From Saprospiraceae bacterium (GTDB taxonomy: Bacteria; Bacteroidota; Bacteroidia; Chitinophagales; Saprospiraceae), in assembly GCA_016714785.1 (NCBI GenBank), contig JADKCC010000030.1:1-64000 (forward strand): a stretch of DNA of 64,000 bases, read 5' to 3'. The notes beneath the pieces are model-generated. The model saw only the letters and a list, made by a program, of their open reading frames with translations. It ran no database searches and had not been told where the DNA came from. A program made the position numbers and the translations under genes. Below, piece by piece: positions 17,481-27,349 of the stretch. The number at the start of each line of letters is the position of its first letter. Positions within the stretch are counted from its first letter, which is position 1.

Positions 17481-17834
17481 TTACTCTTCAATTATGATTC
17501 CTGTTTGTTTTCCAAAATAATCTACAAACAGCTGCATGTCATTCGCTAATTGTTGATTATTGGTAGCACGGAAATAAGTATCTGAAAGCGACCTAAGGGT
17601 TTGAAACATAAATCTATCCATCTCAACCACTTGCATTTCAGTAGTCCAAAGGTCTATTTTGAGGGTATCTTTATATTCCTTATCAAACAGAGAAAGCGAT
17701 ATAGCTTTACATTCTGTAAAATCTTTGCCATTAGGATTATCATTAGAGCGCCAATGTATGGTTTCAGGATGTTTGTCCTCATTAAGGCCAATCTCAATTT
17801 CTATTAATGATTTTTTTATTACCGGTTTACTCAT
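17481..17834 (-). CDS. gldC: Gliding motility protein GldC
   Basis: 117 residues, cytoplasmic, no signal peptide. KKSLIEIEIGLNEDKHPETI at the N-terminus, CKAISLSLFD and the block TLKIDLWTTEMQVVEMDRF followed by a QTLRSLSDTYFRAT segment match GldC of gliding Bacteroidota. GldC is associated with gliding motility but its exact role is not settled. It occurs alone here, without gldB, which is common. Confidence 0.87.
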   Translation of the reverse strand: MSKPVIKKSLIEIEIGLNEDKHPETIHWRSNDNPNGKDFTECKAISLSLFDKEYKDTLKIDLWTTEMQVVEMDRFMFQTLRSLSDTYFRATNNQQLANDMQLFVDYFGKQTGIIIEE

Positions 17835-18004
17835 GTTCTTTTTTATTTTTGGATTAATTACAATAATCTGGTTTATGAATTTAAAAGAATTTCAATAAAG
17901 TAAAATAATTAAGTCTCTCTCCAAAAAACTTATTCCCAAATCAAAAATTCACAAACTTTCAGGATGATAAGTACTATTTTATATTTTCTATTTGGTGAGC
18001 TACC

Positions 18005-18670
18005 TTAGGTATTACCTTTCAATCTTTGAATCTCTGCTGATTCATAAATATGATAACCAGTGCTCCTGGTTTGCATCAATTGGTACATTACCGACGCTAC
18101 GGTATCCGCTGCTATGGGCTTATATTTCTTTAAAGGCCCAATAAATAAGAAGGAAAAATTACTTGCAATTGCTATAGCAATACGTTCTCCTACCCTTTGC
18201 TCTTTACGATCTCCCAACAATAAAGAAGGTCTCACAATATGTATAGTTTGGAATGGAAGCCTATTTAAGTCAATTTCTATCTCTCCTTTAACCTTTGAAT
18301 AAAAAACAGATGAACTTGGATTGGCTCCAATAGAAGACACTAGACAAAGTTGATTTACACCATTATTTACTGCTAGTTTAGCGGCCTGCATGGTGTAGGT
18401 ATAATCAATTTTGTAAAACGCGTCCTTACTCCCTGCTTTAACCATAGTAGTGCCAAGGCAAAGGTAGATATCGTCTCCTTTTATTAATGATCCATAAGTA
18501 TCTAGCTTATCAAAATCTGTAATTATTTGATTTAATTTCGGATTTAAGATTGCTAAAGGGCTTCTTACAAATGCTTTGACCCTATCATATTCTTCACTAT
18601 TAATTAAATACTGGAGCAATTTACTTCCTACTAAACCTGTACTCCCAAAAATGATTGCTGTTTTTGCCAT
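18005..18670 (-). CDS. NAD(P)H-binding short-chain oxidoreductase-like protein (NmrA/HTATIP2-like)
   Basis: 221 residues. An N-terminal Rossmann GSTGLVGSKLL motif, LCLVSSIGANP and VFYSKVKGEIE (the YxxxK position) match the HTATIP2/TIP30-like branch of atypical SDRs. Substrate is unknown. Its ATG overlaps the stop codon of the upstream PLP enzyme by one base (TAATG), so the two genes are translationally coupled. Confidence 0.8.
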   Translation of the reverse strand: MAKTAIIFGSTGLVGSKLLQYLINSEEYDRVKAFVRSPLAILNPKLNQIITDFDKLDTYGSLIKGDDIYLCLGTTMVKAGSKDAFYKIDYTYTMQAAKLAVNNGVNQLCLVSSIGANPSSSVFYSKVKGEIEIDLNRLPFQTIHIVRPSLLLGDRKEQRVGERIAIAIASNFSFLFIGPLKKYKPIAADTVASVMYQLMQTRSTGYHIYESAEIQRLKGNT

Positions 18671-19863
18671 TACAATAAAGCTTGTTGTAAGTCAGCAATG
18701 ATATCTTGTACATTTTCAATACCCACAGACAGTCTTACCAAACCATCTGTGATGCCATTGATTTCTCTTAGAGTTTTATCCACATTCAAATGTGAACTAG
18801 TAGCAGGATGTAGTACTAAAGTGTCCACATCGCCTAATGTAGGAGCTAATGTACAAAATTTCAACCTATTTAAAATTGATAATACTTCCTTTATATCACC
18901 GATAATCTCAAAACTCAACATTCCACCAAAGGCCTTCATTTGTTTTTTTGCAATCTCATAATAAGCATGGTCTTCCAGTCCGTTATAATTTACCTTTTTA
19001 ATGCGTGGATGTTTACTCAAATAAAGTGCTACCTGCATGGCGTTTTCAGAATGTTTCGCCATACGTAGTGCCAAAGTTTTGAGCCCATTATTTATCAGCC
19101 ATGCATCCCACGGGCTACAATTAGTTCCCAATAATTTAAGTGTTGTCCACACTTGCTTTTTAAACTTCTCATCATGACCTACTATTACGCCCGCTATGGA
19201 GTTCCCATGACCGTTTATAAATTTAGTAGTGGAATGAATGACAAAATCCACGCCCATGCTCAAGGGCTGTTGGATCAAAGGTGTACAAAAAGTATTATCT
19301 ACACAAGTGATCACGCCATACTTTTTTGCAATGCGACTTATCATTCTTATGTCAATACATTTCATGGTAGGATTGGCAGGTGTTTCCAAGTATATCATTC
19401 GGATCGACCGATTAGTCAAGCAGAGTTGCTCGATTGCATCAGCATCGGTGAGATCAATAAAAATAGTTTTTATACCGCTATTAGCTACTACCTTAAGCAA
19501 TAACTCCGTAGTACCTCCATATAAATCACCTTGTGTTAGTACGGTATCTCCTTGCTTCAATATGGACAATACAAGTGTAGAAATGGCAGACATACCACTA
19601 CTCGTGAGATAACCAAAAGCATCCAGCCCAGTATTGTAAGCTTCTAAATCAGCTATTTTTTGGCCTACTACATCAATAGTAGGATTACCATATCGGCTAT
19701 AAACATGTCCTGATTTTACGCCTGTAAATATGTCAATACCTTCTTCCATATTGTTAAAAGCAAATGAAGATGTCGCATAAATGGGTAATTGATGCGGTGT
19801 GGTGGTTCTTGGGTCGTCATATTCCCTTACACATAGGGAATCGATGTTTAATTTATGACTCAT
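18670..19863 (-). CDS. Transsulfuration PLP enzyme (cystathionine gamma-synthase/lyase or methionine gamma-lyase type)
   Basis: 397 residues of the Cys/Met metabolism PLP family. SRYGNPTIDVVGQKIADLE, the cofactor stretch SSGMSAISTLV, CVDNTFCTPLIQQPL and the PLP-lysine motif HSTTKFINGHGN are all present, as is LVRLSVGIE at the C-terminus. The chemistry is beta/gamma-elimination or replacement on homoserine- or cysteine-type substrates. Sequence motifs do not separate gamma-synthase from gamma-lyase. It differs from the second family member at 33409-34557. Confidence 0.9.
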   Translation of the reverse strand: MSHKLNIDSLCVREYDDPRTTTPHQLPIYATSSFAFNNMEEGIDIFTGVKSGHVYSRYGNPTIDVVGQKIADLEAYNTGLDAFGYLTSSGMSAISTLVLSILKQGDTVLTQGDLYGGTTELLLKVVANSGIKTIFIDLTDADAIEQLCLTNRSIRMIYLETPANPTMKCIDIRMISRIAKKYGVITCVDNTFCTPLIQQPLSMGVDFVIHSTTKFINGHGNSIAGVIVGHDEKFKKQVWTTLKLLGTNCSPWDAWLINNGLKTLALRMAKHSENAMQVALYLSKHPRIKKVNYNGLEDHAYYEIAKKQMKAFGGMLSFEIIGDIKEVLSILNRLKFCTLAPTLGDVDTLVLHPATSSHLNVDKTLREINGITDGLVRLSVGIENVQDIIADLQQALL

Positions 19864-20027
19864 TTTCTATCTTTTTGTCAAATATACGTACAAAGGTAAG
19901 GCTAAAGGTTGAATAATTCAGTTTTTCTCTCAGTATAGACTCCCGTATGAATAAACAAACTTTTTATTCTGATATTATTTTTTTATAGATTAAATTATTT
20001 TTAATTTTAAAATTATATTTATATTTG

Positions 20028-20546
20028 ATGCTTTATTTTAAACAATCTTCAATAATCAATCAAAATCATTACATCTTGGAAAGAATAGAAAATATTGGAA
20101 ACACGTACCCTTTAATTTTACAAGTAGATGAGCAAGCTAAAAGATATCTTGCTGAAACTGCTAAATGGGCCAAATTATTAGCCATCGTCGGATTTGTAGG
20201 TATTGCGATTGTGGTAATTTTAGCCATATTTATTGGTTTTTTTATGGGTGATCTCTCAGAATTTTCTCCTGAATTAGCAGGAATGGGAGGCATGATGGGT
20301 TATGGTATATCTTTACTGTATATAATATTAGCAGCCATTTATTTTTATCCTATTTGGAAATTATATCAATTTGCTACCTTGACAAAACAAGCTTTAGACA
20401 CAGAAAGCACCGAATTACTTTCAAACGCATTGGAAGCACAAAAATCTATGTTCAAATTTATGGGTATTTTAATGATCGTTTTATTAGGATTTTATGGCTT
20501 AATATTTGCAATTTTTGGTTCCGCGTTATTGAGCTCGATGTTTTAA
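20028..20546 (+). CDS. DUF5362-like membrane protein
   Basis: 172 residues with about three to four membrane helices: 62-88, 100-118 and 145-168. The gene is open from a TTG at 20025, but ATG 20028 is the natural start. QVDEQAKRYLAETAKWAKLL followed by a glycine-containing helix fits small Bacteroidota DUF5362 proteins. Function is unknown. The next gene starts 45 bp downstream on the same strand. Confidence 0.65.
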   Translation: MLYFKQSSIINQNHYILERIENIGNTYPLILQVDEQAKRYLAETAKWAKLLAIVGFVGIAIVVILAIFIGFFMGDLSEFSPELAGMGGMMGYGISLLYIILAAIYFYPIWKLYQFATLTKQALDTESTELLSNALEAQKSMFKFMGILMIVLLGFYGLIFAIFGSALLSSMF

Positions 20547-20591
20547 CCAATCATTTTTGTATCTTTGCGTTCTGATAAATAATCATTGACA

Positions 20592-21284
20592 ATGAGATAT
20601 TTCAAATATTTAATCACAATAACCATCCTTTACATCTGTAGTATAAATGAGACTTTCAGCCAATCTAGAATTAATTTTGCAGAAATCAATCTAACCTATT
20701 TAAATCCCAATGGTTATTTCGGCAACAATGTAAATGATAATTTAGGTTTTGAATTTGGATACCTTAGGCAACTAAAAGAAGATAAACCACTCTTTTGGGG
20801 CATTAGCCTGTACTATAATCGATTAGATAAAGTAAGTGAAACGTTGTTAGAATTGGTAGATTTTCAATTGCTCGATATAGATTACTCTACAACCAGTAAT
20901 TTATTAGGATTGAATGGTAAAATGCGATTTTACCCTAATATATATTTAGGTAAGTTAGAATGGTATTTAGAAGCTCAGTTAGGTTATAAATGGCTATTTA
21001 CCAATACCACAAAAACATTGTCAAGTGACTCAGATTCATCTGATACATCAACGGAAGAAGGTAGCCTTTCATTGACTTATGGTATATCAACTGGATTGAA
21101 TTACCCTATAAACGAAGCAACATTCATTAACGCTAGATTAAATTACTTACCTGGATTAAGTGTACCTTATTATATAGTCAATCCTAATAATGAGATCTTC
21201 GAAAGTACCATTGACAAATTTGATTTAAAAAATAGTACTACAGATATACTACGTTGGGATTTTGGTATAACTTATAGATTTTAA
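20592..21284 (+). CDS. Predicted outer-membrane beta-barrel protein
   Basis: 230 residues from ATG 20592 (a TTG lies two codons upstream). Signal peptide about 1-23 (ending TFSQ), then alternating hydrophobic strands and a final aromatic LRWDFGITYRF typical of an outer-membrane barrel terminus. No family recognised. It sits 15 bp before the pseudouridine synthase gene. Confidence 0.65.
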   Translation: MRYFKYLITITILYICSINETFSQSRINFAEINLTYLNPNGYFGNNVNDNLGFEFGYLRQLKEDKPLFWGISLYYNRLDKVSETLLELVDFQLLDIDYSTTSNLLGLNGKMRFYPNIYLGKLEWYLEAQLGYKWLFTNTTKTLSSDSDSSDTSTEEGSLSLTYGISTGLNYPINEATFINARLNYLPGLSVPYYIVNPNNEIFESTIDKFDLKNSTTDILRWDFGITYRF

Positions 21285-21299
21285 GAACATAAAAATAAT

Positions 21300-22385
21300 A
21301 TGGCAGCCATCAAAAATACGGATCTCGAACCATCAGACGAACTTTTCGAACATCAACGTATAATCTGCGATCCTAAGCAAAGTCCCGTAAGAATAGATAA
21401 ATTCCTATTGGATAGACTTGAAAAGGTTTCGCGCAACAGAATACAAAATGCTATAAAAATTGGCTGTATTTTGGTAAATGATAAGGATATTAAATCCAAT
21501 TACAAGGTAAAACCAGGAGACGAAATTTCACTTGTCTTACCTTCCAATCCCGAAGATCAAGAGACACTTGTAGCAGAAAACATACCATTAGACATCATCT
21601 ACGAAGATGAACACCTTATGGTCATAAATAAACCTCCTGGACTAGTGGTACATCCTGGTACGGGAAATACTTCAGGTACATTGGTCAATGCATTGCTTTT
21701 CCATTTTCAGCATCAAAAACTTCCTTTACTTCAGGGCAACAAGGAAGACAGACCAGGTTTGGTACATAGAATAGATAAAGATACTTCTGGACTAATATTG
21801 ATAGCCAAAAACGATTTTGCCATGACACATTTGGCCAAACAGTTTTTTGACCACACTATTGATAGAGAATATGTAGCTTTAGTCTGGGGAGATGTGAAAG
21901 AACATGTAGGTACCATCTCTGGCAATATAGGAAGACACGAAAGAGACAGGATGCAGATGGCGGTATATGTAGATGGTTCACAAGGAAAGCACGCAGTCAC
22001 GCATTACGAAGTGATAGAAAGTCTATATTATGTGACACTGATCAAATGCAAATTGGAGACAGGGCGCACACATCAAATACGTGTACACCTAAAGCATCTA
22101 GGTCATACTTTATTTAACGACGATAGGTACGACGGCAACAGAATACTTAAAGGCACTATATTTAATAAATATAAACAATTTGTAGAAAACTGTTTTCAGC
22201 TTATGCCGAGACAAGCTTTACATGCACGAAGTTTGGGTTTTATTCATCCTGCCACAGAAGAAAAAATGCACTTTGAGATAGGACTGCCCGAAGACTTTGA
22301 AAATGTGCTTAACAAATGGCGTGGCTACGTATCTTCAAGAAAAGAAATACTTGCGGATGAAAGTACAATGGTTTGGGATGATTAA
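21300..22385 (+). CDS. RluA family 23S rRNA pseudouridine synthase (RluD-like)
   Basis: 361 residues. Residues 25-85 form an S4 RNA-binding domain (RIDKFLLDRLEKVSRNRIQN). The catalytic block is GLVHRIDKDTSGLILIAKN, with the essential Asp in HRIDKDTSG. LKCKLETGRTHQIRVHLKHL type motif is present as CKLETGRTHQIRVHLKHLGH. RluD-like enzymes modify uridines in helix 69 of 23S rRNA; exact target is inferred from domain layout. Confidence 0.92.
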   Translation: MAAIKNTDLEPSDELFEHQRIICDPKQSPVRIDKFLLDRLEKVSRNRIQNAIKIGCILVNDKDIKSNYKVKPGDEISLVLPSNPEDQETLVAENIPLDIIYEDEHLMVINKPPGLVVHPGTGNTSGTLVNALLFHFQHQKLPLLQGNKEDRPGLVHRIDKDTSGLILIAKNDFAMTHLAKQFFDHTIDREYVALVWGDVKEHVGTISGNIGRHERDRMQMAVYVDGSQGKHAVTHYEVIESLYYVTLIKCKLETGRTHQIRVHLKHLGHTLFNDDRYDGNRILKGTIFNKYKQFVENCFQLMPRQALHARSLGFIHPATEEKMHFEIGLPEDFENVLNKWRGYVSSRKEILADESTMVWDD

Positions 22386-22448
22386 CGAGTTTTAAAATTA
22401 AATCCATATAAACGAATTGCATTAATTGATATTAAAAATAAATATTTT

Positions 22449-22946
22449 ATGAACTTCAACGTACGAATTATTCATCGGTATCTTGGATTTTTTTTAGCAG
22501 GCATTATGGCTGTGTATGCAATCAGTGGTATTTTAATGATCTTCAGGGAGACAGAATTTTTAAAATCTGAAAAGGTAATCACTAAAAAATTTCCTTCCGA
22601 TATCAAAATTGAAGATTTAGGTAAAGCTATTAAGATCAGAGATATAAAAATTGAAGAAGAAAAAGACAATATCGTTCGATTCAAACAAGGTACATTTGAT
22701 AGAAATGCCGGAATAGTTACTTACAAGGCCAAACAATATCCATTCATACTAGAAAAAATGACAAAACTTCATAAGGCCACCAACAAGCAGCCATTGTATT
22801 ATCTTAATATATTTTTTGGTTTGTCATTGTTATTTTTTGTAATCTCTGCATTTTGGATGTTTATGCCGAGCTCTGACATTTTCAAAAAAGGCTTATACTT
22901 CTCGATAGGTGGTGCGATATTAGTGTTGATTTTGCTATTTATATGA
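22449..22946 (+). CDS. Small PepSY-associated transmembrane protein
   Basis: 165 residues. The N-terminal RIIHRYLGFFLAGIMAVYAI followed by SGILM is the usual first helix of PepSY-associated membrane proteins, with the His-bearing segment intact. A soluble loop of about 75 residues follows, then KLHKATNKQPLYYLN and two C-terminal helices. Such proteins often relate to iron or redox functions. Thirteen bases separate it from the AlkB-type monooxygenase, which needs electrons and iron; a functional link is inference. Confidence 0.7.
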   Translation: MNFNVRIIHRYLGFFLAGIMAVYAISGILMIFRETEFLKSEKVITKKFPSDIKIEDLGKAIKIRDIKIEEEKDNIVRFKQGTFDRNAGIVTYKAKQYPFILEKMTKLHKATNKQPLYYLNIFFGLSLLFFVISAFWMFMPSSDIFKKGLYFSIGGAILVLILLFI

Positions 22947-22959
22947 CCAACCTACAGTC

Positions 22960-24024
22960 ATGAAATTCCATTCACTAAAATATCTATTGGTTTATCTTAC
23001 TCCGACCATAGTCTTATTTTCATTATGGACAAAGAATCATTTTTCCTATTCAGCTGTTATCTTACTATTTGGGATCATTCCATTTTTAGAGTTATTTACC
23101 AAAGGAAGCACAAAAAATCTTTCGGATATTGAAGAAGATCTTGCCAAAAAAGACATTACTTACGATTTGCTACTATACAGTCTTGTCCCAATACAATATG
23201 GCCTATTAATCTATTTTTTGATTCAAATCAGTGATCCAAATCTGATATTGAGCACAAAGATAGGGATGATTACAGCATTAGGTATGGCGTGTGGTGTATT
23301 AGGCATCAATGCTGCCCATGAACTAGGACATCGCAATAGTTGGTATGAACAATTGATGAGCAAGATGTTGTTGCTAACCACCTTTTATATGCACTTTTTT
23401 ATAGAGCATAATCGTGGACATCATAAAAATGTTTCTACAGATGACGACCCAGCTTCAAGCAGATATGGAGAGACCGTGTATGCTTTTTATCTCCGGACAA
23501 TCCCAGGTAGTTGGGCATCTGCTTGGCATCTAGAAAAAGAGCGTTTAGTCAAGTCAAATAAAAATTACTGGAGTTTGCACAATGAAATGATTCAGTATGT
23601 ATTGATTCAACTTACATACATTGTTACCGTTTACACTATATTTGGGTGTACTGCCCTAATCTATTATTGTTTTGCTTCATTGATAGGTATCTTATTACTA
23701 GAAACCGTAAACTATATCGAACACTATGGCCTCCGTCGCAAAAAGTCAGGTGAGCGCTATGAGCGTACTATGCCGATACACTCTTGGAATTCTAATCATC
23801 CCATAGGTCGGATGGTGCTTTTGGAGTTGTCACGTCACTCAGACCACCATTATATGGCGAATAGAAAATATCAGCTCTTACGCCATTTTGACGAAAGTCC
23901 ACAAATGCCGACCGGATATCCAGGTATGATGTTGCTTTCTTTTATACCACCTTTGTGGTTTGCAGTGATGCATAAAAAAATTGCTCTGTACAAACAATCT
24001 GTTCAAGGAGAAGCACTTGAATAG
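22960..24024 (+). CDS. alkB: AlkB-type membrane di-iron alkane monooxygenase
   Basis: 354 residues with about six membrane helices. All histidine clusters of membrane fatty-acid desaturase/alkane hydroxylases are present: HELGHR (120-125), EHNRGHH (149-155), HYG (255-257) and RHSDHH (292-297). The HYG signature with NYIEHYGLRR is specific to the AlkB/xylene monooxygenase group. The reaction is terminal hydroxylation of medium-chain alkanes or a related substrate using O2. No rubredoxin is seen within this cluster, so the electron donor is encoded elsewhere. Confidence 0.9.
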   Translation: MKFHSLKYLLVYLTPTIVLFSLWTKNHFSYSAVILLFGIIPFLELFTKGSTKNLSDIEEDLAKKDITYDLLLYSLVPIQYGLLIYFLIQISDPNLILSTKIGMITALGMACGVLGINAAHELGHRNSWYEQLMSKMLLLTTFYMHFFIEHNRGHHKNVSTDDDPASSRYGETVYAFYLRTIPGSWASAWHLEKERLVKSNKNYWSLHNEMIQYVLIQLTYIVTVYTIFGCTALIYYCFASLIGILLLETVNYIEHYGLRRKKSGERYERTMPIHSWNSNHPIGRMVLLELSRHSDHHYMANRKYQLLRHFDESPQMPTGYPGMMLLSFIPPLWFAVMHKKIALYKQSVQGEALE

Positions 24025-24117
24025 AAAATCAATCTATGATTAAATTAATTTTCAATAATCATCTTTATGCTGTCAATAAAAATTACCTTATCTTTGGCAT
24101 ACAATTGAATATTCAGC

Positions 24118-24480
24118 ATGGAAAAAAGAAAATGTCTAGAGTGTGAAGATCCATTTGATGGACGCAGAGATAAAAAATTTTGCTGCGATCAATGCCGCAC
24201 TGCATACTTCAATAAACAGAATACTGATCAGAATAAATTCATGCGCAATATCAATAATATTTTGCGTAAAAATCGACGCATACTTGAGACCTTGAATCCA
24301 AGCGGCAAAACTACAGTAACTAAAACTGCACTGCTAGACGAAGGGTTTAAATTTGCATACTTTACCAATGAATACAAAACCAAAACTGGTAAAGTATATC
24401 GCTTTTGTTATGAACATGGATATCTCCAACTCGAAAACAATCTTTTTGCCTTGGTTTTCAGGAAAGAATATGTGGATTGA
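24118..24480 (+). CDS. Zinc-ribbon protein, DUF2116-type N-terminus
   Basis: 120 residues. The N-terminus has CLECEDPFDGRRDKKFCCDQ followed by C, a CxxC...CxxxC treble-clef-like zinc site. The rest is mixed alpha/beta with FKFAYFTNEYKTKTGKVYRF. Comparable proteins of unknown role are frequent in Bacteroidota. Might bind nucleic acid, but this is not shown. Confidence 0.65.
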   Translation: MEKRKCLECEDPFDGRRDKKFCCDQCRTAYFNKQNTDQNKFMRNINNILRKNRRILETLNPSGKTTVTKTALLDEGFKFAYFTNEYKTKTGKVYRFCYEHGYLQLENNLFALVFRKEYVD

Positions 24481-24548
24481 TAAAAATGAAATCTCATTTA
24501 TATCGCAATAAAAGTATAATAAATAAGCCATAAATTGACTTACGAAAG

Positions 24549-25409
24549 ATGTCCAAATACAAAGAATATTTTAATCAAAAAGAACTAAAACGAAAACCTT
24601 ATAGCTTCTCACCGATCAGAGAGAAACTTCATGAGATAATTTTTGAGGCAGAAACAACTGCGGGTAAGATTTTTGATATCGCATTACTGATCATGATATT
24701 ACTCAGTATCATTACGCTCATGTTGGAAACCGTGCCTGCTTATTATAAAAATTATAAAACAGTATTCCTCACCCTTGAGTGGATATTTACTATATTTTTT
24801 ACTGTAGAGTATTTCTTGCGTATTTATTGTGTATATCGACCAAGATTTTACATTTTTAGTTTTTATGGATTAGTAGATTTACTGTCGATATTGCCTAGTT
24901 ATTTGACGCTAGTTATACCAGGTATGCACTCATTAATGATCGTGAGGGGACTGAGACTAACGAGAGTATTTAGAATCTTTAAGCTAGATGCATTTATTGA
25001 ACAAGGTAACTTAATACTCAACGCACTCAATGATAGCCGACGTAAACTAACAATATTTGCCATGACCATAATAATAATGGTAAGCATCTTTGGTTCATTG
25101 ATGTACTTGATTGAGAATGGGATTAATCCGCAATTTGATAGTATTCCTCGCAGTATATATTGGTGTATAGTTACTATCACTACGGTTGGTTACGGAGATA
25201 TGGCACCCAATACGCCATTTGGGCAATTCCTAGCGTCTATTATTATGTTAATGGGATATATAATCATAGCTGTTCCTACAGGCATCGTGACTTCTTCCAT
25301 AATAAAAGAATCCAAAATGTACCCAAATACCATCACGTGTAAAAACTGCTCAAAAGAAGGCCATGCCAATGAAGCCAAATATTGCGACAAATGTGGTTTT
25401 GAATTGTGA
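24549..25409 (+). CDS. Voltage-gated-type potassium channel with C-terminal zinc ribbon
   Basis: 286 residues with six membrane helices. S4 is arginine-rich (IVRGLRLTRVFRIF, 131-144), and the selectivity filter TVGYGD is at 212-217. After S6 there is a short linker and a zinc ribbon with CxxC pairs at 264/267 and 279/282. It leads a potassium cluster with KtrB and KtrA downstream on the same strand. Confidence 0.9.
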   Translation: MSKYKEYFNQKELKRKPYSFSPIREKLHEIIFEAETTAGKIFDIALLIMILLSIITLMLETVPAYYKNYKTVFLTLEWIFTIFFTVEYFLRIYCVYRPRFYIFSFYGLVDLLSILPSYLTLVIPGMHSLMIVRGLRLTRVFRIFKLDAFIEQGNLILNALNDSRRKLTIFAMTIIIMVSIFGSLMYLIENGINPQFDSIPRSIYWCIVTITTVGYGDMAPNTPFGQFLASIIMLMGYIIIAVPTGIVTSSIIKESKMYPNTITCKNCSKEGHANEAKYCDKCGFEL

Positions 25410-25552
25410 CATTTCAGTTTTGGAGAGAATTAATAGTAAAAAAGAAAGTTTCATTTAATCTTTCTTAGTGAATAATAAAATATCGCTTACATTTGCCCCT
25501 CTTAAAAATTAGATTATATTTTTAAGTATCCATATTTTCAGATCAATCGATA

Positions 25553-27334
25553 ATGAATACATTTTGTAATTTCGGTGAAAAAAATTTCAAAGGCATAACT
25601 AATATTATTTTTAGTTTAGCGATTCTTATTATTATATTACAAATAATACAAATCGGTTTTACATATTTCCAAAAGGAAGCCTTTAACTATCTCTATAAAC
25701 CGCTAAATCTTATTTTTAGCACTCTCTCCCTTTTGATGAGTATTTTCTTATACCTTACCACCAAAAACATGGTAATAAAGGCCGCAAGAATTATTTTTTT
25801 AGCCATTACTACAGCGTATTTTACTATGTCCGTCCTGTGGATTACGGGATTATTACATGACACGTTCGATGTTGACAGTTACAGGCTTTTCCTTTCCATT
25901 TTCGTAGGTTTTATGGCAGTGTCATTTAAAATCTCTAGTTTAGGAAACACTAACATACATCCAGCTTTACTTTTTGTTTTAAGTTTTGTTTTCCTCATAT
26001 TATTCGGCACGTTTACATTAATGTTGCCAGCTGCTGCTTACAAGCACCTTACAATAACACAAGCTCTGTTTACATCCACTAGCGCAGTGACTGTGACTGG
26101 TTTGGCTATACTCGATACTGGCAAAGATTTCACCCTTTTTGGGCAAACCATCATAATAATATTAATACAATTAGGAGGTTTGGGCGTTTTAACCGTTACA
26201 AACATCTTTGCTTTGGTATTTAAGACATCTTCTTCCTTCAAAAACAGGATGATGGTCAGTGACATGATCAAAGAATTGGATAATAACAATACGTTTTCTA
26301 CTTTATTTAAGATTGTATTTCTTACGTTCTTGATAGAAGCAATAGGAGCTATCTTGATTTACATATCGATTTATGATGCTGAAAATGTTTCTGACAATCC
26401 ACTATTTTTCTCGATATTTCATGCCATATCTGCTTTTTGCAATGGTGGCTTTTCCACTTTATCCAACTCCTTATATGAGCAGAGTGTAAGATATAATTAT
26501 TTCTTGCAGCTCATCATTTCATGGTTGATCATAAGTGGAGGATTGGGATATTCAGTAATGATCAATCATTATCTACAAATAAAAAACTTTATCTTATCTA
26601 AGTTGTCAATGATTACTAGAATAGGTATTAGACACAAAAATGAAATGACTCGTACGACCACAAATAGTCGCATCATCTTGGTGACATCGTCACTATTACT
26701 ATTATCTGGAACACTATTATTTATGATCTCTGAATATAATGGAACGCTCCAAGAACATAGTCTTTTCGGTAAATTTGTAGTGTCATTTTTTAATTCGACA
26801 ACACCACGTACTGCTGGATTTAATAATATCAATATGGCAGACATGGGCATTCCCGCTTTGATGCTGATGATGGCCCTAATGTGGATTGGAGCCTCTCCGG
26901 GATCTACCGGTGGAGGTATCAAAACAACGACTTTTGCTGTAGCCTCTCTAAATCTTTGGAATCAAATCAAAGGAAAAGATAAATTGATTATCAAATTTAA
27001 AGAGATACCTGCTACAGCGATTAACCAAGTTAATGCAGTCATTCTATTGTCCATTTTCGCTATCAGTTTTGGTACTTTTTTAATGTCCATTTTTGACCCT
27101 TATATCCAATTCAAACAAATACTTTTTGAATGTATCTCGGCATATAGCACTGTAGGATTGAGTGTAGGTATAACACCTCAATTAAGTGAACTCAGTCATT
27201 TCACCTTGATAATCTTAATGTTTTTGGGGAGAGTAAGTTTTTTGACATTCCTAATAGGTATTTTCAGTAGAATATTTAGAGAAGAAAAAGGCAATGAGCC
27301 TTATTATCCAAAAGAAAACGTATTTATTAATTAA
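25553..27334 (+). CDS. ktrB: TrkH/KtrB-type potassium uptake membrane subunit
   Basis: 593 residues with about ten to twelve helices. The four pore loops are visible: TSAVTVTGLA, ISAFCNGGFS, STTPRTAGFN and ISAYSTVGLS, each with the conserved filter Gly. SPGSTGGGIKTTTFAV is a family hallmark. About 110 extra N-terminal residues form additional helices compared with minimal KtrB. It works with the RCK protein encoded 15 bp downstream. Confidence 0.92.
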   Translation: MNTFCNFGEKNFKGITNIIFSLAILIIILQIIQIGFTYFQKEAFNYLYKPLNLIFSTLSLLMSIFLYLTTKNMVIKAARIIFLAITTAYFTMSVLWITGLLHDTFDVDSYRLFLSIFVGFMAVSFKISSLGNTNIHPALLFVLSFVFLILFGTFTLMLPAAAYKHLTITQALFTSTSAVTVTGLAILDTGKDFTLFGQTIIIILIQLGGLGVLTVTNIFALVFKTSSSFKNRMMVSDMIKELDNNNTFSTLFKIVFLTFLIEAIGAILIYISIYDAENVSDNPLFFSIFHAISAFCNGGFSTLSNSLYEQSVRYNYFLQLIISWLIISGGLGYSVMINHYLQIKNFILSKLSMITRIGIRHKNEMTRTTTNSRIILVTSSLLLLSGTLLFMISEYNGTLQEHSLFGKFVVSFFNSTTPRTAGFNNINMADMGIPALMLMMALMWIGASPGSTGGGIKTTTFAVASLNLWNQIKGKDKLIIKFKEIPATAINQVNAVILLSIFAISFGTFLMSIFDPYIQFKQILFECISAYSTVGLSVGITPQLSELSHFTLIILMFLGRVSFLTFLIGIFSRIFREEKGNEPYYPKENVFIN

Positions 27335-27349
27335 TATCAACTGTCTCGA

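Noticed and set aside
25430..25475. Terminator after the potassium channel gene
   Set aside because: The AAAGAAAG/CTTTCTT stem is short and lacks a T-run in plus orientation, so it is not a convincing terminator.
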